64,000 nucleotides of DNA from assembly GCF_036013525.1 (NCBI RefSeq), contig NZ_CP107853.1, positions 9,672,001-9,736,000 of the forward strand, read 5' to 3'. Made by a program: the position numbers and the translations under genes. This DNA comes from Nonomuraea sp. NBC_00507. Its GTDB lineage: Bacteria; Actinomycetota; Actinomycetes; Streptosporangiales; Streptosporangiaceae. Of this stretch, positions 27,310-34,360 are shown piece after piece; the first letter of the stretch is position 1; the number at the start of each line of letters is the position of its first letter. The notes beneath the pieces are model-generated. The model worked only from the letters and a program-made list of their open reading frames with translations. It was not told the origin of the DNA and did no database searches.

Positions 27310-27331
27310 GCCCAAGAGTCTTCCCTTGGGC
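27310..27331 (-). promoter_or_regulatory. Hairpin in the ctaC leader
   Basis: GCCCAAG (27310-27316) pairs with CTTGGGC (27325-27331) over eight bases, about 24 bp before the ctaC start, in the divergent spacer with the cysteine desulfurase gene. It could be an mRNA leader stem or an operator; no regulator can be named. Confidence 0.35.
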
Positions 27332-27436
27332 GCTCGTATTACTGTTCTGATCAATGCACAACTGACAAGCAGACACATTAGCGTGCAGGTGCCTTGCCCC
27401 ACCGCGCGACCCCTCGATGGCCCCGCAAGTGGGACG

Positions 27437-28579
27437 ATGAGTCTCGTGGCGTATTTCGACGCGGCTTCGAGCGAGCCGCTCCACCCGCAGGCGCGTGAGG
27501 CGCTGCTGGCGGCGATCGACGTCGGCTGGGCCGATCCCGCGAGACTCTATGGCCAGGCCCGCCGTGCGCATCTGCTGCTGGAGCAGGCCCGCACGGAGGT
27601 GGCCGAGGCGCTCGGCGCGCGCCCGGACGAGGTGTCGTTCACCTCTTCCGGCACGCAGGCCGTGCATCTCGGCGTGCTCGGCACCCTACACGGCAGGCGC
27701 AGGGCCGGGCGCCATCTGGTGACGAGCGCGGTCGAGCACTCCAGCGTGCTGCACGCCGGCGGCGTGCACGAACGCGACGGGGGCACGGTGGAGACGGTGG
27801 GAGTGGATCTGACCGGCCGGGTGGACCTCGACGCGTTCGCCGAGGCCGTGGCGCGGCCCGGCACCGCGCTGGCCTGCCTGCAGACGGCCAACCACGAGGT
27901 CGGCACCCTGCAGCCGGTGGCGGAGGCGGCCGCGGCGTGCCGGGCGCACGGCGTTCCGCTCCTGGTGGACGCGGCGCAGACGGCCGGCCGGATGCCGATG
28001 CCGCCCGGCTGGGCGGTGCTCACCGCCAGCGCACACAAGTGGGGTGGCCCGGCCGGGGTGGGCGTGCTGGTGGTGCGCAAGGGCACCCGGTTCCGCTCGT
28101 TCCTGCCGGAGGACGAGCGGGAGCGGCGGCGGGTGCCGGGCTTCGAGAACGTGCCCGGCATCGTGGCCGCGGCGGCCGCCCTGCGCGCGATGAGCGCGGA
28201 GGCCGCGCAGGAGCAGGCGCGGATCTCCGAACTCGTCGGAAAGATCAGGGAGACGGTGCCGAAGATCGTCCCGGACGTGGAGGTGATCGGCGACCCCGAG
28301 GAGCGGGCGCCGCACATCGTGACCTTCTCGTGCCTCTATGTCGACGGCGAGGCCCTGCTCACCGAGCTGGACAAGGCGGGATTCGCCGTATCGTCCGGAA
28401 GTTCGTGCACCGCTAGTACGCTTCGTCCATCGCACGTTCTTGAAGCGATGGGCGTGCTGACGCATGGGAATGTCCGGGTGTCGCTGCCCAGGGGCGTCTC
28501 CGCGGCGGAGGTCGACAGGTTCCTCGCCGTGCTGCCCGAGATGGTGCGCCGCATCCGCCAGGACGCAGGAGTCGCATGA
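27437..28579 (+). CDS. Cysteine desulfurase (NifS/IscS family)
   Basis: The protein is 380 aa and PLP-dependent. The PLP Lys is in SAHKWGGPAG, the catalytic His in TANHEVGTLQ, and the mobile-loop Cys in SSGSSCTAS, the form of class I (IscS/NifS) enzymes. It takes sulfur from cysteine as an enzyme persulfide. Its stop overlaps the start of a TusA-like gene (ATGA), so sulfur is probably handed to TusA. ATG 27437 or GTG 27446 could be the start. It is divergent from ctaC. Confidence 0.92.
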   Translation: MSLVAYFDAASSEPLHPQAREALLAAIDVGWADPARLYGQARRAHLLLEQARTEVAEALGARPDEVSFTSSGTQAVHLGVLGTLHGRRRAGRHLVTSAVEHSSVLHAGGVHERDGGTVETVGVDLTGRVDLDAFAEAVARPGTALACLQTANHEVGTLQPVAEAAAACRAHGVPLLVDAAQTAGRMPMPPGWAVLTASAHKWGGPAGVGVLVVRKGTRFRSFLPEDERERRRVPGFENVPGIVAAAAALRAMSAEAAQEQARISELVGKIRETVPKIVPDVEVIGDPEERAPHIVTFSCLYVDGEALLTELDKAGFAVSSGSSCTASTLRPSHVLEAMGVLTHGNVRVSLPRGVSAAEVDRFLAVLPEMVRRIRQDAGVA

Positions 28580-28821
28580 CCGAGGTTACTCAGCCGGCTT
28601 TGACGATCGACGCACTCGGGAAGAAGTGCCCGATCCCGATCATCATGCTCGCCGAGCAGATCAACTACGTCCCGCTGAACGCCGTGGTGGCCGTGCTGGC
28701 CGACGATCCGGCGGCCTATACGGACGTGCCGGCGTGGTGCAGGTTGAAGTCGCATCGCCATGTCGGCTCGTACGAGCTGCCGGAGGGCGGCTGGGCCATC
28801 CACGTCAGACGCAACTACTGA
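28576..28821 (+). CDS. TusA/SirA-family sulfur carrier
   Basis: The protein is 81 aa. The single-domain TusA fold carries KKCPIPI, whose Cys in the CPxP motif is the persulfide carrier. It is translationally coupled to the cysteine desulfurase. Likely roles are sulfur relay to tRNA thiolation, molybdenum cofactor or Fe-S assembly; the nearby Fe-S genes (erpA-like, nadA, lipA) make the last attractive, but this is inference. Confidence 0.88.
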   Translation: MTEVTQPALTIDALGKKCPIPIIMLAEQINYVPLNAVVAVLADDPAAYTDVPAWCRLKSHRHVGSYELPEGGWAIHVRRNY

Positions 28822-28825
28822 GGCC

Positions 28826-28857
28826 CCGCCCCGGCACGTAGGCCGAGGACGGGGCGG
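28826..28857. terminator. G+C-rich hairpin between convergent tusA-like and adoK genes
   Basis: CCGCCCCG (28826-28833) pairs perfectly with CGGGGCGG (28850-28857). It lies five bases after the sulfur-carrier stop and lacks a U-tract. Confidence 0.5.
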
Positions 28858-28882
28858 TCTGAAGCGCGCCTCTTGGCGCCGA

Positions 28883-28928
28883 CTCAGGCGTGGTGGCAGC
28901 TCGGAGTCGGCTCAGGGGTGGTAGCAGC
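28883..28928. repeat. 28-bp-period duplication of the adoK 3' end
   Basis: CTCAGGCGTGGTGGCAGC (28883-28900) and CTCAGGGGTGGTAGCAGC (28911-28928) match at 16 of 18 bases. The second includes the real adoK stop (TCA, 28912-28914); the first repeats it at 28884-28886 in another frame. Confidence 0.65.
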
Positions 28929-29898
28929 GCACGTGCTCGGCGATCTCCGCGGCCGCCTCGGCGCCATACGCGGCGGTGAACCGCTCGAGGAAGCCCTGCT
29001 GCCCGAGCTCGTATTCCTGCCCGCCGACCCGCTCCAGCACGTGCGTGGCGGTGAGGTTGCCGATCTGCCCGCACCGCTCCAGCGGCAGCGCCCAGGCCAG
29101 CCCGGACATGAACCCGGCCCGGAAGGCGTCACCGACGCCCGTGGGGTCGGCCTTGCCCAGCTCGGGAGCGGGCGCGACCTGGATGGACGGCTCGCCCTTG
29201 CGGTCGATGACGGCGCCCTTGGGCCCCAGCGTGGTGACCCGCACGCCGACCCGGCCCAGGATCTCCTCATCCGACCAGCCGGTCTTCTGCTCGATGAGCC
29301 CCTTCTCGTAGTCGTTGGAGAAGAGATAGGCGGCGCCGTCGACGAGCTGGCGGATCTGCTCGTCCTCCATGCGGGCCAGCTGCTGGGAGATGTCGGCGGC
29401 GAAGGGGATGCCGCGCTGACGGCACTCGTCGGTGTGCCGCAACATCGCGTCGGGGTCGTTGGGGCTGATGAGCACCAGGTCGAGGCCGCCGACGCGGTCG
29501 ACGACGGGCTGCAGCTCGATGAGCCGGGCCTCGGCCATGGCGCCGGTGTAGAACGAGGCGATCTGGTTGTGGTGCTCGTCAGTGGTGCACAGGAAACGCG
29601 CGGTGTGCTGGGTCTCGGAGATGTGCACGGAGCCGCAGTCCACGCCGTGGCGCTCCAGCCAGGACCGGTAGTCGGCGAAGTCGTTGCCGACGGCTCCCAC
29701 GAGAATCGGCTTCAGGCCGAGGCAGCCCATGCCGAATGCGATGTTCGCGGCGCACCCGCCGCGACGAATCTGCAGATCGTCGACCAGGAACGAGAGTGAC
29801 ACCCGGTCGAGCTGCTCGGCGATGAGCTGATCGCCGAAGCTTCCTGGGAAGGTCATCAGGTGGTCTGTCGCGATGGAGCCGGTGACGGCGATGCGCAC
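28912..29898 (-). CDS. adoK: Adenosine kinase (PfkB family, Rv2202c-like)
   Basis: The protein is 328 aa. It starts VRIAVTGSIATDHLM, with the ribokinase-fold GG motif (IRRGGCAANIAFGMG), and ends with the PfkB signature DPTGVGDAFRAGF that holds the catalytic Asp and anion hole. The sequence closely follows M. tuberculosis AdoK as I recall it, including SETQHTARFLCTTD. It phosphorylates adenosine to AMP in purine salvage. GTG 29898 fits the family N-terminus. It lies downstream of the ErpA-like gene on the same strand, as in mycobacteria. Confidence 0.92.
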   Translation of the reverse strand: MRIAVTGSIATDHLMTFPGSFGDQLIAEQLDRVSLSFLVDDLQIRRGGCAANIAFGMGCLGLKPILVGAVGNDFADYRSWLERHGVDCGSVHISETQHTARFLCTTDEHHNQIASFYTGAMAEARLIELQPVVDRVGGLDLVLISPNDPDAMLRHTDECRQRGIPFAADISQQLARMEDEQIRQLVDGAAYLFSNDYEKGLIEQKTGWSDEEILGRVGVRVTTLGPKGAVIDRKGEPSIQVAPAPELGKADPTGVGDAFRAGFMSGLAWALPLERCGQIGNLTATHVLERVGGQEYELGQQGFLERFTAAYGAEAAAEIAEHVRCYHP

Positions 29899-29953
29899 GG
29901 GATTCTTCTTCCTCGTTGTCAGCAGGCCAATGAGCCCCACGAGAATACGCGAA

Positions 29954-29983
29954 GGTCCCGCGCGCACAAAGGCGAACGGGACC
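29954..29983 (-). terminator. Hairpin between the ErpA-like gene and adoK
   Basis: GGTCCCG (29954-29960) pairs perfectly with CGGGACC (29977-29983). It lies about 30 bp after the leftward ErpA-like stop and before adoK, so it may terminate or attenuate between the two. Confidence 0.4.
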
Positions 29984-30014
29984 TCGCGGCCGACCTTCGA
30001 CCAGTGGCCGACGA

Positions 30015-30368
30015 CTAGTTGAACGAGTCGCCACAGGCGCAGGAGCCGGTGGCGTTCGGGTTGTCGATGGTGAAGCCCTGCTTCTCGATGGTGTCGACGA
30101 AGTCGATGCTGGCGCCCATCAGGTAAGGAGCGCTCATCCGGTCGGTGACCACGCTGACGCCGCCGAAGTCCGTCACCACGTCGCCGTCCATCGAACGATC
30201 GTCGAAGAAGAGCTGGTAGCGCAGGCCGGAGCAACCACCCGGCTGCACGGCGACCCGCAGCTGCAGACCCTCTTCACCCTGCTGCTCCAGCAGGCTCTTG
30301 ACCTTGGCGGCGGCCGCGTCAGTCAGGATCAGACCCTGCGTCGTGGTCTCGCTGCTCTCAACCGTCAT
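30015..30368 (-). CDS. erpA: HesB/IscA/ErpA-type iron-sulfur insertion protein
   Basis: The protein is 117 aa. The A-type carrier signature has Cys in QPGGCSGLRY and the C-terminal pair in SCACGDSF, which bind or pass an Fe-S cluster. It delivers clusters to apo-enzymes; adjacent divergent NadA is an Fe-S enzyme and LipA is encoded further right. ATG 30368 has an AGGGAG site upstream. The position upstream of adoK matches Rv2204c-Rv2202c (recalled). Confidence 0.9.
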   Translation of the reverse strand: MTVESSETTTQGLILTDAAAAKVKSLLEQQGEEGLQLRVAVQPGGCSGLRYQLFFDDRSMDGDVVTDFGGVSVVTDRMSAPYLMGASIDFVDTIEKQGFTIDNPNATGSCACGDSFN

Positions 30369-30510
30369 CTGCTGACTCCCTAACCCGGCTGTCTGTTTTC
30401 GACGTCCTACCAATGACGCTACCAACACCTGGACGATGCCACACATTCCCGGGCCGCCCGCCGACCGTCCAGCCCCGGAATAACCATGGATGCCCGTGTG
30501 TCATCATGAG

Positions 30511-30529
30511 TATCGTCACTTCGACGATA
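30511..30529. promoter_or_regulatory. Perfect 7-bp dyad just upstream of nadA
   Basis: TATCGTC (30511-30517) and GACGATA (30523-30529) are separated by five bases and end just before the GGGGG ribosome site of nadA. It is either an operator for an NAD-synthesis repressor or a hairpin that hides the ribosome site. Confidence 0.45.
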
Positions 30530-30542
30530 AGGGGGTATGGCC

Positions 30543-31694
30543 ATGGCCACCCAGACTGGGCTGCCGCTCTTCGTTCTCGGCCGGAACGCCGATCCGCACA
30601 GCGAGAAGGGGGTCGACTGCCCCGGCGAGCTGCCACCCGCTTCCGACCCCGGCCTGGTGGAACGTGCCCGCAAGGCCAAGGAGGCGCTCGGCGAACGCCT
30701 GTTCGTGCTCGGCCACCACTACCAGCGCGACGAGGTCATCCAGTTCGCCGATGTGACGGGCGACTCGTTCAAGCTCGCCCAGCAGGCCGCGGCACGGCCG
30801 GAGGCGGAGTACATCGTCTTCTGCGGCGTGCACTTCATGGCCGAGTCGGCCGACATCCTCACCGGCGATGACCAAAAGGTAATACTTCCGGATATGGCGG
30901 CCGGGTGCTCGATGGCCGACATGGCCACGTTCGACCAGGTCGAGGAGTGCTGGGAAGCCCTGGAGGACGCCGGCCTGGCCGATCAGGTGATCCCGGTCAC
31001 ATACATGAACTCCAGCGCCGACATCAAGGCCTTCTGCGGCCGCAACGGCGGCGCCGTCTGCACCTCCTCCAACGCCCGCCGGGCCCTGGATTGGGCGTTC
31101 GAGCAGGGCCAGAAGGTGCTGTTCCTGCCCGACCAGCACCTGGGCCGCAACACGGCGGTGCTGGACATGGGCATGTCCCTGGACGACTGCGTGGTGTGGA
31201 ACCCCCACCGCCCGAACGGCGGCCTCACCCAGGAGCAGCTGGAGCGGGCCAGGATGATCCTGTGGCGCGGCCACTGCTCGGTGCACGGCCGCTTCACGGC
31301 CGACTCGGTGGACGACGTACGCGCCCGCATCCCCGGCGTGAACGTCCTCGTGCACCCGGAGTGCCGCCACGAGGTCGTGCTCAAGGCCGATTACGTGGGC
31401 TCGACGGAATACATCATCAAGAAGCTGGAGGCGGCCCCCGCCGGCTCGAGCTGGGCGATCGGCACCGAACTCAACCTGGTCAAGCGCCTGGCCCAGATGT
31501 TCCCCGACAAGAACGTCTCGTTCCTGGACCGGACGGTCTGCTACTGCTCCACGATGAACAGGATCGACCTCCCCCATTTGGTGTGGGCCCTGGAATCGCT
31601 GGTTCTGGGTGAGGTCGTGAACCAGATCACGGTGGACGAGGACACGACGCACTGGGCCAGGGTCGCCCTGGACCGCATGCTCGCCCTCCCATAG
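30543..31694 (+). CDS. nadA: Quinolinate synthase A
   Basis: The protein is about 383 aa. It condenses iminoaspartate and dihydroxyacetone phosphate to quinolinate for NAD synthesis and needs a [4Fe-4S] cluster. Conserved segments are LGHHYQRDEVIQFAD, FCGVHFMAESADIL, HPECRHEVV and CYCSTMNRID, with the three cluster Cys spread through the three domains. There are two ATGs (30537 and 30543); the GGGGG at 30531-30535 is correctly spaced only for the second. No nadB or nadC follows. Confidence 0.95.
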   Translation: MATQTGLPLFVLGRNADPHSEKGVDCPGELPPASDPGLVERARKAKEALGERLFVLGHHYQRDEVIQFADVTGDSFKLAQQAAARPEAEYIVFCGVHFMAESADILTGDDQKVILPDMAAGCSMADMATFDQVEECWEALEDAGLADQVIPVTYMNSSADIKAFCGRNGGAVCTSSNARRALDWAFEQGQKVLFLPDQHLGRNTAVLDMGMSLDDCVVWNPHRPNGGLTQEQLERARMILWRGHCSVHGRFTADSVDDVRARIPGVNVLVHPECRHEVVLKADYVGSTEYIIKKLEAAPAGSSWAIGTELNLVKRLAQMFPDKNVSFLDRTVCYCSTMNRIDLPHLVWALESLVLGEVVNQITVDEDTTHWARVALDRMLALP

Positions 31695-31766
31695 GCCGAT
31701 TTATCCCCATATCCCCCGCCCAACCGCATGGACCTCCGCAGGGGACGCGCTACGCGCGACTGGGCT

Positions 31767-31793
31767 CCGGGCTCCTCTCACGGGGGAGCCCGG
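31767..31793. terminator. Hairpin after nadA
   Basis: CCGGGCTCC (31767-31775) pairs perfectly with GGAGCCCGG (31785-31793) around nine bases, 73 bp after the nadA stop. It has no U-tract. The rest of the 207-bp spacer holds nothing recognisable. Confidence 0.4.
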
Positions 31794-31901
31794 CTCCCCC
31801 GCCGAGACGTCGACTCCAGGAGATCCGATACGGCGCGGCGACGGACGCCCCTGTGTTTGAGAGCCACTGAAATTCCAGCCACCGGCCGCACGGCCGAGAT
31901 C

Positions 31902-32402
31902 ATGATCGCCGAAGCCCGCAAGGCGTTCTGGGTGATGGTCGGGTTCCTGGCTGTCATCTGGGTCGTGCAGATCGTCAGCTGGGCATCGGGCTATGCGCTG
32001 AGCTATGAGTTCGGCGTACAGGCATGGAACCCCGCGAGCCTGCCCGACATCGTGGCCAGCGGCCTCGGCGCCTGGTTCACTTCTCAGCCGATGAGCGTCG
32101 GCGCGGGCGCGAGCGGCGTCGTCTTCGGGTACTTCGGCTACGTACTGGTGCGCGGCGCGTTCGACCGGCATCTCATCGACATCGTGGTCGGCGTGGTCAT
32201 GGCGCTGTGCTTCGCCTATCAGTTCGCCGGATTGCTGCCCCAGGAGGGCATCGGCTGGCAGGCTCACTTGTTCGGCTTCCTCGGGGGTCTGCTGGGCGGC
32301 TGGTTGTTCCGCGACCGCGGCCGCCCCCGGCCCGCAACGGCGTCCCCTGACCCGAACTCTCGGGCCACGCTACTGAAGGAATTGGACGATCTCGGGCTCT
32401 GA
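31902..32402 (+). pseudogene. Rhomboid-family protein with an internal in-frame deletion
   Basis: The protein is 166 aa. The C-terminal half is a clear rhomboid: the catalytic Ser is in VGAGASGVVFGYFGYVL and the His in WQAHLFGFLGGLLGGWL. The N-terminal segment ends FGVQAWNPASLPDI, then jumps straight to VASGLGAWFTSQ. In normal actinobacterial rhomboids about 45 residues lie between these points, including the first core helix and the HxxxN-type loop (family knowledge). The frame survives, so a shortened protein could still be made, but proteolytic activity is doubtful. Confidence 0.65.
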
Positions 32403-32432
32403 CGGCGCGCGGGACACTAGCTGGTGAAGGCC

Positions 32433-32645
32433 CTACAGGTTCCCAAACAGCGAGAACATGACGTAGCCAACCGAGCCGACAAGCAGGCACACCGCACCGA
32501 GGGCCGCGCCCGCCGCAACTGCGAAGATTCGCACGTCACGAGGTCGCCCTGCCGAGACCGCTCGCCCCACAGCCATGCCAGCGGCAGGAAGAGCCACGGC
32601 CGCGATGCCGCCTCCCTTGATCAGCTCCGTGGTTAGCCACTCCAA
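32433..32645 (-). CDS. Small membrane protein, hypothetical
   Basis: The protein is 70 aa, unrecognised, with two hydrophobic segments (about 10-30 and 42-66) joined by a short basic loop. It would use a TTG start, and the nearest ribosome-like site (GGAAG) is very close to it, so the call is weak. It ends 30 bp past the rhomboid remnant in convergent orientation. Confidence 0.4.
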   Translation of the reverse strand: MEWLTTELIKGGGIAAVALPAAGMAVGRAVSAGRPRDVRIFAVAAGAALGAVCLLVGSVGYVMFSLFGNL

Positions 32646-32657
32646 CTTCCAGAGGCT

Positions 32658-32774
32658 TCACGCCAACAGCCCGTAGCCGGTGAGGACCGCCACACATACG
32701 ACGCTGAAGCCGAAAGCGGCAAACAGACGGGTGCCCTGATCAGGGAAGGACGTCTTGGCGCAGATGATCGCATG
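32658..32774 (-). pseudogene. Startless fragment of a small membrane protein
   Basis: A 38-codon open frame has no ATG, GTG or TTG. It encodes a Gly/Phe/Val-rich transmembrane stretch (GTRLFAAFGFSVVCVAVL) and ends at a TGA just upstream of the 70-aa gene. It looks like the tail of a lost gene. Confidence 0.3.
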
Positions 32775-32812
32775 TCATCGCAACTGCTGTCCTGAGGCTA
32801 GATAGTGCGTGG

Positions 32813-33574
32813 TCAGGTGTTGGCGGCCAGGAATGGCAGCACTTGGGGAAGCACGTCCCCGGACTTGTCCCAGCCCTCCTTGTGATCGGCATCGGGCAAG
32901 GAGAAGAAGGCCGCAACACCGGTGCGGTCGGCGAAGGTGCGCATCGGGTCGTGCCAGGGATCCGCCGTGCCCGCATACAGCATCATGGGCACGCCGGAGG
33001 CGGCGAGCTCGGCGTGCAGGCCAGCCTCGCGGGAGAACGCCTCGTAGTTGGCGCGGAAGGCGCCGAGGTCGCCGGAGCCGATCAGAGCGGCCTGGTAAGG
33101 GTCGGTGGCGGCGCCCTGCTTGATCAGGGTATAGGGGTCGGTGTCGGCGGGCAGGGCCAATTGCCGCAGTGTGGGCTCGATGGCCGAGCGGAAGCCGCCG
33201 ATGGGGTCCCAGGCGCCGGCCACCAGGCAAGTCAGGCGGTCCGGGGCGAGCGCCGCGACCGCGTAACCGGTCATTGCGCCCAGGGAGTAGCCCCAGAACG
33301 CGGCACGGTCGGCGCCCACGTCGTCGAGCACGGCCGTCACGTACGCGACACGCCGTTCCAGCGCGTACGCCTCGACCTCGCGCGGCGCGTCGCCGGCGCC
33401 CAGTCCCGGAGGGTCGATGGCGATCACCGTGTAGGCGGGCGTCAGGGACGACGTGTAACCGCTATGGGTCCAATGTGCCCCGTCCTGAAACATCCCGGGG
33501 TGGAGCACCAGCGGCGGGCCGTCCCCCGAAACCTCGTAGGAGATCTTGAAACCGTTGCTGCGTGCGATGGGCAC
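32813..33574 (-). CDS. Alpha/beta hydrolase
   Basis: The protein is 253 aa and complete. The oxyanion-hole region is LVLHPGMFQDG, the nucleophile elbow is GYSLGAMTG (Ser in GxSxG), the acid is in YAGTADPWHDP and the His is in DADHKEGW. GTG 33574 has GGAGG upstream. It is divergent from an HxlR-type regulator with a palindrome in the 93-bp gap, so it is probably the regulated target, perhaps a detoxifying esterase. The substrate is unknown. Confidence 0.85.
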   Translation of the reverse strand: MPIARSNGFKISYEVSGDGPPLVLHPGMFQDGAHWTHSGYTSSLTPAYTVIAIDPPGLGAGDAPREVEAYALERRVAYVTAVLDDVGADRAAFWGYSLGAMTGYAVAALAPDRLTCLVAGAWDPIGGFRSAIEPTLRQLALPADTDPYTLIKQGAATDPYQAALIGSGDLGAFRANYEAFSREAGLHAELAASGVPMMLYAGTADPWHDPMRTFADRTGVAAFFSLPDADHKEGWDKSGDVLPQVLPFLAANT

Positions 33575-33603
33575 ACATCCTCCAAAGGGCTTGTACGCAG
33601 GAA

Positions 33604-33620
33604 CGTTACGACTTGTAACG
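33604..33620. promoter_or_regulatory. Candidate HxlR operator
   Basis: CGTTAC (33604-33609) and GTAACG (33615-33620) form a dyad with a five-base centre in the divergent promoter of the hydrolase and the HxlR gene. HxlR regulators bind such palindromes in divergent spacers. Confidence 0.5.
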
Positions 33621-33667
33621 GGACCCATCGTGGAGCATGATCGGACGGACCGGAAGGAGGCACTTTC

Positions 33668-34069
33668 TTGTCGCAACGGAACACCGGGGTAACGGACCAG
33701 CTCGCGGCCGGGAGCGAGGCGGGCGGTCCCGACGACGAATGTCCCTTGCCCGAGGTGCTGGCCTTGATCGGCGGCAAGTGGAGTGCCCAGGTGCTGGTGG
33801 AACTGGGCGACGGCCCGCGCAGGTTCACCCAGCTGGAGCGGGCCATCCCGGGGATCAGCCGCCGCATGCTGACGGTGAGCCTGCGCGACCTGGAACGCAA
33901 CGGGCTCGTCACGCGCACCGTCTATCCGGACGCGCCGCCACGCGTCGAGTACGCCACCACGCCGTTGATCGAGGACATCCGCGAGCCGTTGGAGGCGCTC
34001 ACGGCCTGGGCCCGCCGTGCCGCGCCGGTCATCACGGCGGCCCGCCGGGAGTACGACAACCGTCAGTGA
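33668..34069 (+). CDS. HxlR-family transcriptional regulator
   Basis: The protein is 133 aa. A winged helix of the HxlR type covers residues 25-120: CPLPEVLALIGGKWSAQVL with the conserved N-terminal Cys, then RRFTQLERAIPGISRRML and LTVSLRDLERNGLVTRTVYP. The N-terminal Cys often senses electrophiles in the family. It starts with TTG and has a strong GGAGG site. It is divergent from the alpha/beta hydrolase. Confidence 0.88.
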   Translation: MSQRNTGVTDQLAAGSEAGGPDDECPLPEVLALIGGKWSAQVLVELGDGPRRFTQLERAIPGISRRMLTVSLRDLERNGLVTRTVYPDAPPRVEYATTPLIEDIREPLEALTAWARRAAPVITAARREYDNRQ

Positions 34070-34085
34070 GCGGGCCGCACGCCCA

Positions 34086-34214
34086 TCACAGCCGGTCTGT
34101 CAGGAACGCGCTCACCGCCGTACGGAAGCCGTCCGGGTCATCGGCCCAGGGCACGTGGCCGGCCTGTGGAAGGACCACACGGGACACGCGGGCCAGCGCC
34201 CGCCGTGGTGCACT
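34086..34214 (-). pseudogene. C-terminal remnant of an alpha/beta hydrolase
   Basis: About 43 codons encode the end of an alpha/beta hydrolase: VVLPQAGHVPWADDP contains the catalytic-His region and FRTAVSAFLTDRL the last helix. The rest of the gene is missing; upstream sequence is replaced by the repeat array at 34263-34360. Confidence 0.55.
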
Positions 34215-34262
34215 CGCTCCATCGATCCACTCTCCAGCGTCTGGACTGGTGTCTTCGGCAGT

Positions 34263-34360
34263 ATGTCGGCTCACGATCCCGCAGAATGTCAGTCCAATGG
34301 CTCAACTATGTCGGTTTGGAAAGCCGTGAAATGTCGGTGCTCCCTCCGTAGAATGTCGGT
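34263..34360 (+). repeat. Five 8-bp direct repeats at 22/23-bp spacing before the DUF4143 gene
   Basis: ATGTCGGC (34263), ATGTCAGT (34286), ATGTCGGT (34308), ATGTCGGT (34331) and ATGTCGGT (34353) start 23, 22, 23 and 22 bases apart. The bases between are unrelated. The ATG of the last copy is in frame with the DUF4143 ORF and may be its start codon. The layout resembles iterons or the multiple subterminal transposase sites of IS21-type elements. Confidence 0.7.

Noticed and set aside
34263..34360. Repeat array read as CRISPR
   Set aside because: The 8-bp cores are too short, spacers are 14-15 bp, and there are no cas genes; it fits iterons or transposon end repeats better.
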